From NCBI RefSeq assembly GCF_949628215.1, contig NC_134282.1:2339001-2403000 (forward strand): a DNA stretch of 64,000 nt. Direction: 5' to 3'. The DNA comes from Phalacrocorax aristotelis. Its lineage: Eukaryota > Chordata > Aves > Suliformes > Phalacrocoracidae. The stretch's first letter is position 1; the number at the start of each line of letters is the position of its first letter. Made by a program: the position numbers and the translations under genes. This document shows positions 36,001 through 47,340 of the stretch, piece by piece. The notes beneath the pieces are model-generated. The model made no database searches and was not told where the DNA came from. It saw nothing but the letters and a program-made list of their open reading frames with translations.

Positions 36001-39000
36001 AGCAGGCCCACCCACTTTTGCCATCTGTATGTCTTGCTGGCAGGCGAAGCTTGCCGTGCGGCGGCTGGGATGTGCGGGTGCAGGCTCTGGCCTCAGCACA
36101 GTCTCTCTGGGAATGTTGCATCTTACCCCCGTCACGGAGGTTACACAAATAGGGCTAAAATTAGAGCAAATGATACTTCACAGGTGGAAATTTGTCCCCT
36201 GGGGCTCGCGGGGTTTCTACCAGCTGGGACTAAGGAAGGTGCAGCAACGGTGTGGGGCTCCGGTGCCTGCAGGGGTGGCTAGGGGGGTCCCTCTGCCAGA
36301 GCCCTCCGTGCCCCGCCGTGCTGCCCCCAACATCCTTCGCATCCCTGAGCCTGGGCTGAGCGAGTCCCGCTGGGTCTTTCAGCTGCCTGAAGTAAATTTT
36401 CTCTTATTTCCCTCCAGGCTGTCTTTTCCCCTATTGCTGAATTTCGCGCGGCGTAATGATTTCGAGGACACCATTTTCAATTGCCTTTTACGGAGCTAAA
36501 GTTAATACTAAGTTTATGCCGCAGCGTAGCAGAGCTTTAAGCACCCACCAACAGCGTGCGTATTTCAAAATAATGTAAGGGCTCCTAAACCCAAATACTG
36601 CTTAAACCCACCACCACACTCCACCGTAAATATCAGCGATGCCTGCCTGAGCTGCGGCGCCAGCGGTAACGGCTCTGCCGGCAGCGTTTATGTGCTCGTT
36701 GACATCCCACCGCGATGACCCTTTCATTACGACCAGGAGCAAAAGCCTGTGCAGATGCTGGGGCTGTGGTCGGGTGCTGCTGTGGGGCAGGGAGAGGTGC
36801 TGGTCCCCGCCTGTGGGAGGGGAAGGGTCTGGTGGCACCACTGTTGGTGATCTTTGGAAGAAGGTGTCTCGGGGATCTCTGAAAGTGTTGAAATTCAAGT
36901 CCTGTTTATGAGAAGGACGTGGCCGCAGCGTGCCTTGCTGCAGGGCGGGGGGTGTCTCCGCGGGGACGGGGCGCTGCTGGTTTTGGGATGCAGAAGGAGC
37001 AAGCGCGTGGCTCTGCATGGCACGGCTAGCGGCCAGGACGGAGCTGGAGACCTCCCGATAGTGCTGGCCGAGCTGACTTCAGTAGTTTGCATATCGGGTC
37101 TGGCCAGAGCAACCCTCCCTCCTGATCCCCGTGGAGGCCGGCCAGAGGTTGCCCGTGAAGGACAGGCTCGGCCCCTCGGGTTGCCCTGCGTGGGCGCAGC
37201 GCTCCGGAGGGATGCTTTGGGAAGCCGCGCTTGTGGCCTTGGGCTGAAGCAGCGATGTGAACGGCTGGGCTCCGGCGGGGCTGGACCGCAGGGTGTCTCG
37301 TCCCAGCCTGGACTGCTCCGTGATTGCACGTGAAACCGTGGATCTGTTGGGCTTGGCACGGAAACTCCCCGCGGCTCCAAATGAAGCGAGGCTTTGACTT
37401 GAGCTCTCCCGAGGTCAGTGCTGGAGGAGAAGCCGCCCTGCCCGAGCCGTGGCGAGGGCCTTCTCTCCTCTGTGCCGGGGTCACTGGTGTGAAAGGGTTT
37501 CCGCCGCTCCTCTTGGGAGAGTTCCCTCTCCGTCAGACCTCGCAGCAAGGAGCTTCTGCTAGGAAAGACTCACCGCTTGCATTTTTCTCTTTCCCTTCCC
37601 AGCCCTGCCTGCGCAGGGAAGCCCCTCTGCTCTCGCTTCCACTGCTTCTCTCTCGTGACAGCTCTAGCTAAAGGTCAGATCCAGGCAAGAAAATGTGGGT
37701 CTGCTTTCCTTGGTCCCCGAGCCTTGTGGGCAGATGTTCGAGGTGAAGGATTTTAGCTGAGTTACGAATTCAGCGCGTGCCTTCTGTTTATGCCTTACAA
37801 GGGAGGCGGCCACATTTGGGTTTTTTAAAGAAATACATATAGTTGGGAGGAACGGAGGGCCTGTCCGAAGAACAGGTTACAAGTGATTGCCAAGACTATG
37901 GATTTACCGAGCGCGTTCGCTGCCTTGGGCCGGTGATCTTGACTCTGTTTAGAGAGGAGCAGAGGGATTATAAGAACCCGTGTGTGCAAAAGTACACAAG
38001 CCATTAATTATGGCGACCGCTTTGCGATACGGTCTAGCAAGAGCTAATGGAGCACGAGAAACCCGTGGAAAATGTTAGCGAGAGCTGTCAGGATGTTTGT
38101 CTTACAAGCTGCTCTGGATGATCTCATCCCTCCCAACGTTTCGGAGGGCGAGGGGTGTGCCGGGTCAGCTGGAGGCGGCGGGCAGACGCCCCAGCCATGC
38201 CAGGAGGGCGAAGGGATGGAGGCGCAGGGTCTGCACGAGCTGACGGGCAGAGAGGAGGTCGCAGGGAGCCGGGGCACTTGTTGCTGTGCTCCGCTGCTGG
38301 GGACGAAAGACACAGATGGAAAGTGTATGACTTGAGGGCGTTTGGAAAGCATAAAATTGCATCTTTTCTTTCTGCTCCTCTGAAACAGCCTAAAAGAAAT
38401 GTCATTTGGCGTTGAGGAACCAGGCGAGCGGGGGCCTGCGAGCAGCGCCCGGCGAGGGGCCGCAGTGGGCGCGGGGGATGCAGCCGGGCTGGGGAGGCGC
38501 CGCAGCGATGCGTGCGGGGCAAGAACACCTTCTCGGGGCAATTCCTTCTTCCCCCACACCTTCCCTGTGCCGTGGCTCGCAGAGGTGCTGCCCGGGGGAC
38601 CGAGCGATGACAAACAGGCCAAAAATGATGGCTTGGCGATGTTGGAGCCGGAGGTCAGCTCGCTGTCCTGATTTATAAGAGATCTCGCTCGCTGCGTCCC
38701 AGGGCTGCCTTGGCTTTTCATTCATGCTGGCGATGACGAAGAGCCGTGCTTAAACAGCATTACCGTGCTGGCACGGGCTGCTTTTAGGAGCAGGAAACCG
38801 CTCCCTTTATCCTCGCTTGATCTTTCGAGTGAAATATGTGCCGTGCTGCTGTCGGCAGTAAGAGCCTCCTAAGGAAAAGAAGAAAGGTTAGCAAGCAGAA
38901 GCAGATGTTTACCTTTAACTTCTCGCTTTGTGTGGACTAGGGAGACCGGAGGAGGGAGGCGTGAAGGGAGAGAGGTCTGCAACGCAGAAGAAAGTGCTCC

Positions 39001-39429
39001 CTGAAGGGCTGAGAAAGTTAATGGTGGATCAAATCTGCCTTTCTCTTGATTTTGCTGTGGCTTTTATTTGGTCTGGCATTTTTTTATTATTATTATTTAA
39101 ATAATGAAACTATTTAAGTGCACTGTTCTATTAAGAGAAAGATAATTGCTTTTTCTTCCTTCTGCTTGAGCTTCTCAACATGATTAAGGTACAGAAAACA
39201 AACGCCTGGACAAGCAGATGATCTCATAGGCACCGACCAGCCCAAGTCACTCTGCCCCAGTTTAAAAACATGGCACTTCTCCAGGATCTATTTGTTTATC
39301 TTAATACGGCGATTTGTTTTTCTATATTGCTCTCCATAATTATCACCATGCTGCGAATTCACCGGCTCTCGGCTCAATGTAATATAAATCTAGAATTAGT
39401 CTATTGAAGTCAATGTCAGATACATTTGC

Positions 39430-39510
39430 TTTAACAACTAAACTAGGTCTTAGTCTCATTTATCCTACTGTAGCTCCAAACTAACTCCACCAAAGTAAAT
39501 CCAGCTTCTC
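39430..39510. repeat. Possible ancient palindromic repeat fragment
   Basis: TAGCTCCAAACTAACTCCAC and CAAAGTAAATCC resemble worn arms of the same family as the 25.7-kb copy (AACTCCACTGAAGTAAATGG). TTGAAGTCAATG lies close by at 39,404-39,415. Boundaries are unclear. Confidence 0.35.
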
Positions 39511-40416
39511 TCTCACGGGCATTTTCCGAAAAGCCCTTGCCGCGGTCCTTGGCTACACCTTCCACCCTCGTGCTGAACGTCACGCTGCTGCAAGACAACT
39601 CTTGTGGCATCTTGCTCTGCCTTCAGACTGAGCCTGGCTTTAAAGCCTTGCTTTAAACCCGTGCTGAAAGCTGCCTGCGTTTGACCCAGCTGGAGAAGAA
39701 AGGGCGGCTGGGTCGGAGCCATCGCCTCCCTCTGCGCCGCTGGCGATGCACGTTGGCGCTCCTTCGCCGCTTTAGTTCAGCCTCGCTCCTAAACTCTGGG
39801 TAGACCTGGGTTCAGGCTGCTCTTAAATGTGGTGCTCGAACCTTTTGTTTTCATCTGCACTGCCAAGTCTGGAAATGGCTTTTACGGGCCCGTGAGATCC
39901 CTTGGTTTCGTTGTCTCCCCGCGTATCTTGTGCCTGGTTAGTGCTGAATCAGGGTTTATTCTTAGAGTCCAATAATTATCCTTCCCAAGCTTGTTCTCAG
40001 TAGCTTAGCAGGGAGAATTCACAGAAAAATACTGAAAGGCAAAAAAGCAGGCCTGGTTTAAAAACAAACACACACACAAAAATCAGTGTTATTACTGTTA
40101 GTAGGGTTGACATCTGCTAGTCAAAGCTGTTGAATCGGAAATTTCAATTCTAAATTGTTGTGTTTCGGGATTAAGCGTGGGGCGAGCGCAAGGGTCGCTG
40201 CTTCTCACCGCCGGGCTCAGTCCTGGCTCTCCCCTCCCGGTGAGCTGGCTGGCGTCTGGCTGTTTTCATCCTCGGATGAGAACTGAGGCCGCGCAGCAGA
40301 GCCGACCCCCGCCAGCCCTCCCGCACCGCGCGTATGGATAAACCGGCTCCGCTGGGCCGACGGTGTAACTGGACGGGGCCGTCGCAGCCCTGGAAACTTC
40401 CCCCCAAAATTCATTG

Positions 40417-40430
40417 CCCCCCCCCCCCCC
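40417..40430 (+). repeat. C14 homopolymer followed by A-rich run
   Basis: Fourteen C residues followed by AAAAAGAAAAAAAA. It is low-complexity, and its length is prone to sequencing error. Confidence 0.9.
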
Positions 40431-41169
40431 AAAAAGAAAAAAAATGTTAAGGTTTACATTCAGGGGACTCTATTTCTTCGTTACAGAAAAATTATAGCCT
40501 CAGTGTGTACGTCTGCAGACGGCGGCTCGTAAATGACGTGCGTGTCCCCCTGCCCAAGCTCGGGAAGGAGCATCCGAGGCATCGATGGCCGGTCCCCGTC
40601 CCCTGGCGTGAGCCGCCTCCCCATTTGGGGGGTGGTGGTGCCACCCCCGGACCCGTCGGGCGCACTGGGTCCCTGCTCGGGAGGGATGCTGCAGCCCGCG
40701 CTGTGCGCCGTGGGCTCCCGGGTGTTCCCCAGAGGGGATGGGTTCCCCACGCGCGTGGCTATTTTTTGGGTGGCTTTTTCGCAGGTTTTGGTCGGAGATG
40801 GCCACGGTGATGAGGCGCAGCCACGAAAAGCAGCAAAACGCGCGGGGCAGGACGGATCTCCAGCCGCACAGGCTGGGAAGCTGACGGCAAGCCCAGGGGG
40901 GTCGTATCCTTTCAAATCTGAGCAGCGTGCCCTGCGATTTCAGCCGTTTCCTAGTGCATTGGGTGTTGAGTTTGGGGGTGCAGTGCTTGCCTGGGCGGGT
41001 GGTGGAGAGGGGCTCAAAAGCGTGCAGCTAAGCTTGGGAAAAAGCCCTAGGAACACTGGGAAACCTTCAAGAGGAGGGTAAGAGGACTGTGAATATTGAA
41101 GACGATGCTGAGGGCCAGGGAAGCAGCGGGCCAGCAGCCAGACTGAGGTTGAGGAAAGCTCTGCCAGCT

Positions 41170-41440
41170 GGACAGGGGCCACGGCAGCTGGAAAGCATCG
41201 CCGCCCCCCGGGCAAGCGCTGCGGGCGCGGGGAGCCGGAGGGCGGACGCGAGTCGTGGCTTATCCGCGCGTGCAAAGCCAGCGGCGTCGGGCGGAGGACT
41301 CGGCCTCCGCTCGGATTTGCTCTTACGTGGATATACGGGTAGAAATTATCAGGGAAAACGCAGGTCGCTGGGCTGCGCTCGACGGTGCTGAGCCGCCGAG
41401 GGCGGGGGGACCACGGCCGGCCCCTGCTCTTCCCCTGGAA
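41170..41440. promoter_or_regulatory. CpG-dense patch, possible orphan CpG island
   Basis: Dense in CG dinucleotides with balanced G and C. It has no GC-box array, TATA or splice signal I can defend. It could be an unmethylated regulatory island or just GC-rich DNA. Listed because its CpG density is close to that of the two promoter islands. Confidence 0.3.
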
Positions 41441-42944
41441 GGAGCTAAGTGCTCTCCTGTGGGCTCCCGTAGCCATTTCTAATAAGGAAAATATATAACT
41501 TTTCAATCTTTTCTGATTTTCTGGTAATCTGGAGGAATTCTGATATAGATTAGGGATTTTTTTCCCCCTTCCTCAGGTGGAAACACGCCTCGTGCTTCCC
41601 AGTGTTTTCCCCCAACTTTTTCTCCAGCCGCTGCACAATAAGTGCAGCTCGCAGCTCTGTGCTGATCCTCGATAAGGCAGCTGGAGAGAAGCTATTTTCT
41701 GATTTTCAGATACCGTAGTTTATCTCTAATGCTAGTTTTCACTGGCAGTTTAAGAACTTCTTAGAAAACTCTTCAACTTCCCCCTTAGTACCAAGATGGT
41801 AAGAGGCAGATAAAATTTATCGTATACTAATAACCAGCAAAAAAGTTTACAGGTTGTCTTAGATGATAACGGGGGGCTATTATTTGTGGTTTTTGAGGTG
41901 ACACGTGGCTCACCCCTACCCTGAGAAGAAAGGGAAATGATTAGCCACCCTTTCTACTGGACTTAAAAAAAAATTTTACCCAAAGAATGTAGACTTTTTA
42001 CTATAAACTGTTGAGACTTGAAGATTTTGGGGCAAAAAGCTTTCAGTTCAGAGCTTAAAGTTCTGATTGAGAAATGTCCCCAAGGGGAGTTTCTTGCCGG
42101 GGGGTTTTGCTGGCCGGGCCATACGTCCCGCGTCGCCCCGCGATGCCCTTTCAAATGGTGCCTCATCGGGGATGAGGCTGGGCTTGGGAGCTCTCCCCGT
42201 CAGGGGAAAGGGAAGCTTTTTTGGTTAGGAAAAAAAATAAATTACTATTTTCCATAGGACAGCAGGCCTGTCTCTAAAGATTTCTGCTACAAAACCACAA
42301 TTTTTCCGTAAAACATTGTTCCTGCTGGCTACGCGCCTCGCTTCAGAGCAGAGAGAGCTTCTGGTCCTTCCCTAAGCGTGCCCCAAACCAGCGATATCTG
42401 ACCAGCTCCTGCTCCCCATTAAAATTCAAAACACAGCCTTTCTCGCCATTCCTTTTCTCAGATGACATTTAAACCTGTCAGTGGTTACAACTGGTGTCGT
42501 GTAATCTTCGTAACCAATGTGAAAATTGCTCTCTCGCTTCATGATGGCTTCTAAAATGAGAAAAAGGATGGCTGAGGATGGACATAAATACGCCGAAATG
42601 CCTGTGTGCTGCTTTCCTCGTCGCTGGTCCGACAGTGTCTCCACCGCTCCTCCCCTCGGAAAGCAAAATAAACCCGGGCAGCGGCGAGTAATAACGTGCA
42701 GCACGCAGGGGTGAGAAATACATTTCCCAGCGGTCAAACGGGACGGGCCCCGCGCCGGCCCCGGCCCCGCGCCGCGTTCGGTGTCACACCCGTGTGGGAC
42801 GTGGCTGCCGAGAAGTCGGAGCTCGTCCCTGGGACCAGCTGGAAGGGGGTCCCTAAAGGGGTCCTCAAAGATCCCCTGAAGGGACTCCTTCACCCTCGGG
42901 CTCCACCCTGGCGTTTCGGTGCCAGGCTGGTCGCATCCCGAGGG

Positions 42945-43040
42945 GCTCGGGCTGGGCTGGAAGGGGCCTCTGGGGATCATCCCATCCAACGCCCTGCTTG
43001 AGCAGGCACCCCCAGAGCAGGTGGACACCTGGAGCGTGCC
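42945..43040 (-). mobile_element. Short diverged CR1 3' fragment
   Basis: On the minus strand, CCTGCTCAAGCAGGGCGTTG, then GATGATCCCCAGAGGCCCC and TTCCAGCCCAGCCC, match the CR1 3' end (CCTGCTTGAGCAGGGGGTTGG...GATGACCTCCAGAGGTCCCTTCCAACC). The tail repeats are gone, and only about 95 bp remains. It is clearly older and more diverged than the other two CR1 copies and belongs to a different subfamily. Confidence 0.75.
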
Positions 43041-44639
43041 ATAGAGAGCGACAGCCGAGCTGCCGACGCACACGGCCCGTGCCGGTAGGTCACCGTATGG
43101 TCAGTATATGGCCACGCACCGGCGCTGCTTTGAGCTTTAAATACACATGCGAACCATCTTGATTGCTTTCGTCTGGGATGGCCACTGGTAAAGAGCGACC
43201 TATGGTTGCTTTATGCAGCACAAAGGGTGCTAGACTGTCCTATCGAGCTGTTTCCATTTCTCCCTGATTAATGCATTCGAGTCTACAGTCATTTGTTTTT
43301 ATAAACTTCACAAACAAAAACTTAATGTTGATGTTTTGGTACCAAGCTCAAATATGGGAACAATTTTATTCTCAACGCCAGCATTTCTGACGCGAGAACT
43401 GAAACGCGTCCAGAAACGCTGTGTTTTCACTGAATATTCTTCGGTCCCAAGATATAGCATTTTTAAAGCGTTACAGAAGCAAAAACAATCCCAGTGCCTT
43501 GAAAGCTTTTTATACTGACTCCGCTTCATGGAAATACTGACTCGGGGCCAAATGGCTGATTATGTCGTATGATGTAAGAAGGAGTTAGAAAGCTTAGCAG
43601 GGAATTAGAATAATGCAGTTTGTGTGTGTCTGTGTGCAGCAAAGGGGGGGACACAGTATTTATTAGAAAGCTTTAAATCTTTCGCAGCTCTATGTTAGTC
43701 GCTTGCAAACCTACGGCGGGCCCTGTTGAAAGCGAAGGGGATTTGGTGTCTGACAAGCTCTTAACTGCTGAACTGAGCTCCTGGTCGAGATCTTTTCAGT
43801 TCATTGAAAAGCTGCAAAATCCCCCTTGCTGGGGTGTGGAGGAAGCAAACGCCGCTGCCGCTGCGTAGACGAAGAAAAGGACTTTGCTGCGTTATTCTTC
43901 TGGAAGGGGAATGAGGGATGTGGCGGTGTCGGGGGGGCTAAATTGTGGCCTGGCTTCTGCCCTCGCAGCGAGCTAAAGGTGGAGGTTTGGGGGCTGGACG
44001 CTGGCGTGGTGCGGGCGCTGGCAAAGGGAGGGTGCAACGCAAGGGGAGCCCCAGCCCTGGCCCTTCCCTGCGCCGGCCCTCGCTGCTGGGAAACATTGCA
44101 CCGGGGGAGACTTCATGGTTTGCTTTACCTTGTTGTCCTCCCAGGGAGAAAAGCCTTTCATTGCAAGCATGAACTCTGAGATGAGTAAAAATCAAAGGTG
44201 ACCCAAGTGCCTGGAGGCATCAAAACAGCCACTGAATTGTTCAGCTTGTTTAATGAAACGGAGCGGCACAAAGACACAGTTCACGTATAGATTTATATAT
44301 ATATACAACAACGCTGGCACTCAAACAATTTATGGAGCTCGCTGCAAATTGTAAGATGGGGAAGCCTGGCTGCTGTCGGCTGTTTGAGAGAGATTTGGGA
44401 TGGAAAGTCCTATCAGAAAACCTGCCCTGGCCGTAGCGTTGTGATGGCAGAACGCGAAGGAGCTGGGGACGCGCCGACTCGTGGCTGCTGTTGAAGGCCG
44501 AGGGTAAGCTGCTGCTTAAACCTCGAAGTGCCGCTTGCTGGCATCATCTCGCCCTCGAGTCGTGCCTCCCTGTAGAGCCGGAGGGTAACCCGCTGTCCCT
44601 GCCCCGCCTGCGGGACGGACAGAGCTACGAGGCAGATCT

Positions 44640-45767
44640 GCTGCCGTTCGCTCCCGCTTTCCGAGCATACGTGTTGTCTAGGAGGGCGTGCCCACGCACG
44701 TGCCGCGGCGGAGCATGCCGTCCCTTCCGTGGCGGCTGGCCCCCGTTCCCAGCCGAGCGGCTGCGAGCGAGCAGCCGGCGGCCCCTGCCGCCCCTCCTGC
44801 CCGCAAGGCGGCAGCGCTCGGCCCCGTGGCCGTGCTTTCGGCCAGCCAGTTACTGGCGTGAGGGGTGGATGAGGCTGTGCCACCGCGCCGCGTCCCACCT
44901 CGAGTCAGCCACGGGACGAGACGAGATGCGAGCGCCGAAGTCTATTTGATGCCTGTATCTGAAACGCCGGGTTTGAATGATGGCGCAGGTCACTAGGTCC
45001 TTAATTTCCTCTTTAATGGATTTTCTAATGCATTTGATGAATAAATAGGTGCTCAATCGTGAATAGAAATACCATTTGCGATCTTGGACTTGAAACGGGG
45101 CCTTAATGTTGCCATTATTTATGTTTACAGAAGTCCTGCGGACCTCACGGGAGGTGGAATACGCACAGATGCTGAAACGACCGGGGCTGGAAGCGGGCAG
45201 CGGTGTCAGCCCGGGCCGCTGCCAAAGGAACAACTCGAGTGCCCGCAGGGTTTTCAGAACATGAATGATCCCATTGACTCCCGATTGCCCGCGGACGCGT
45301 CCCGGGCTGAATGGGTCTTGTGTTCGCACGGAAAGACGGTCCAGAAGGAACCGAGAACGTTTCCAAGCCGGCATCGCTAAATGTTGCTTTGTATGTGCGG
45401 AGTGGCTCCCCCAGCCCTGAGCTGGGTTGCCGGCGACGGTGCTGGCGGGCGAGCCTGGGGCTGAGCCCGGGGAGGAGGAGGAGGAGGAGGAGGAGGAGGA
45501 GGAGGTGTGAGCGGGGTCCGGCCCGTGCCCTGACCCGCTCGGCCCCTCGACGGGCATGGCGCTCACTGCGTGGGTTCGGCCGTCCCTACCTAGCTCGGAG
45601 CCGTCTGCCGAGACGGTGCAGCCGTTTGAGCCTCTCGGTTTTACACGTACCCCGTTGGCGCAGAGTAACGCGATTATACATTCGCATCGATTTGTGTAAA
45701 GCTGGCAGCGTCCTCGGCGAATATTGTTGTCCCTTCCGTTTTTAAATGGCATTACTGTTAACAGCAA
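44640..45767. other. CpG-rich patches around a 305-codon open frame of doubtful meaning
   Basis: Two CpG-dense patches (44,680-44,940 and 45,270-45,640) flank an AT-rich stretch (44,945-45,130) with the look of a regulatory element. A minus-strand frame of 305 codons (45,767 to 44,850) crosses all three. It has a run of eleven or more serines from the GGA repeat and no domain I recognise. It stays open through the AT-rich part, which is less expected by chance. No Kozak context, splice sites or homology support it, so I do not call it a gene. Confidence 0.3.
45471..45505 (+). repeat. (GGA)n microsatellite
   Basis: Nearly twelve perfect GGA triplets. Purine-rich on plus, it can form unusual DNA structures, and it gives poly-serine, poly-glutamate or poly-arginine in accidental frames. 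Confidence 0.97.
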
Positions 45768-46184
45768 TGTATCGTCGTTACCAGCAAGGCTTTAGAGGAT
45801 GCACGAGCAAAGCGTGATATTACCTAAACCTCTGCGGGTACTGTGTGATAATTAATCAGGCGTGGGCTGGTTACGTTTTCACCTTGCTCGGTAGAGAATA
45901 GCGCAATGCCACGGAGCAGGATTTTGGTTAAAACCCTCCGGTGGGGCGATCCCCGCCAGGCCAGGCCGGCTCTCTCCCCGTATGTACACGAGAGCGCCCT
46001 GGGCCAGAAGCCTCGTGCGTGTCTTTTCCTTTCAGCCGAAGCATCAGGTAGCGCCGGGTTGGTGCCAGAGGTGAGATCCAGCCCAGAGGAACCAAGGGTC
46101 CCGTCCAGGGCTGCAGACCCCCAGGCTTTGCCGGCCCAGATGTCATTTGATTTTCTGGGGTCTCATCCTGCAGCTGCTTCGGCC

Positions 46185-46220
46185 GCGGTGCTCCCTCCGG
46201 CTGCGGTGCTCCCTCCGGCC
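46185..46220 (+). repeat. 18-bp tandem duplication
   Basis: GCGGTGCTCCCTCCGGCT is followed at once by a copy ending in CC instead of CT. It is a simple local duplication in GC-rich DNA. Confidence 0.85.
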
Positions 46221-47295
46221 GTGCCTTTATGTGTTAACGGGACAGAGCCGGCAGCGGGAAGGGGTAGCAGAAGTCGGCATCTGTCTTGCTGTCCAGCAAG
46301 CCACATAACAAATATCGATGCCAAGTGTAATCCTGCTTCAGTTAAAACTGTTGCTTTAGTTTGTCATCATTCATTGTTCGGAGTACAGCTGCTTAATGAC
46401 AGGATGTGGGAAATGAAGTTTGGGGTGGTTTGGTTTTTTCTGATGTTCTCGTAGGCTTTTTAAAATAAAAATTCCTGAGCAACGGAGGGAGAGAAAGCGC
46501 TCACACAAACGCCCGGGTTCGAATGCCGAGGCGCAGGCTGGCCGGAGCGAGCCTCCCCTCAACGAGGCTCCGGAGACGGAGGTTTTGCCCTTAGCTTTAA
46601 AAATAACCGGCTGCGTAAGGCCGGGCAGCATCCGCGCCTGGGCTTTGTTTGCTTACGTTACGCATCTGGTGCAGCTGCCTCTGCCCAGTGCCTTGCAGTT
46701 GGTAGGAAGAAATGAAAAGTAAAAGACAAATGCCAGGTATCTGCGTGGGGCCGCTCCTTTGCAAAATGCCCCGTGTCCAGTGAAGTTAGCAAATGTTAGA
46801 TTTCGATCCTAAATGCAGGGGAACGGGGGGAGAATTATCCGTACGGACTCTGAGCAAGCGGATGAAATATGAGGCTGGAAGAGACGATCCCAGCCCTGCC
46901 GAAAGCCGGGGTGCCTGGGGTTCCCTTTTCGTTTTCAGCTCCATTTTAATAATGACCTTAACCTTTATACAGGCCACGCTGGGGCTCTGCCCCTTCTGCA
47001 CGTAACTGCTTCTAGTTGATGGCGCAGAACTACCGGCGGGCGCCTGGTCCGGGCTCTCGGTGGGAACCCTCTTGCCTGGGTGCGCTGCGCATCACGTAAG
47101 CAAACGGGGAGGCCGAAGGGTTCGGTGGGAGACGCGTTTCATCCAGGCTTCAAACTCATTTCTGGCAGGCGCGGCCCTTGGAGAACCACCGAAGGCTGGG
47201 ATGTGGCCAGCTAGTCTGCATAATTGCTAGCCCATCCCCTGCTTCAGTGCGCCTCTAGGAAGATTCTCTCTCCTCCTCTATGTCTATTTATTAAG

Positions 47296-47340
47296 CCCGG
47301 TCCTGAACTATGTGAAATCAGGGTGGAATTTTGCCTGAGG
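47296..47340. repeat. Ancient amniote repeat fragment
   Basis: GGTCCTGAACTATGTGAAAT and GGGTGGAATTTTGCCTGAGG resemble a common old sauropsid repeat (GTCCTGA...TGAAATCAATGGGAATTTTGCCTGAG). The family was matched from memory and its limits are approximate. Confidence 0.4.

Larger units (their letters stand above)
34701..44639. other. GC-variable gene-poor DNA
   Basis: CpG-rich patches (35,230-35,480; 38,380-38,560; 40,560-40,760; 41,170-41,440) alternate with AT-rich ones (39,060-39,500; 41,660-41,850; 43,090-43,560). Long accidental frames occur (for example minus 35,058-35,795 and minus 38,044-38,721), none with a recognisable domain. TA repeats lie at 35,970-36,000 and a short CA repeat near 40,068. 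No gene can be supported. Confidence 0.55.

Noticed and set aside
46490-46540. GGGTTCGAATGCC as a tRNA B box
   Set aside because: The B-box-like word is good, but no A box or cloverleaf can be drawn upstream at the right spacing on either strand.
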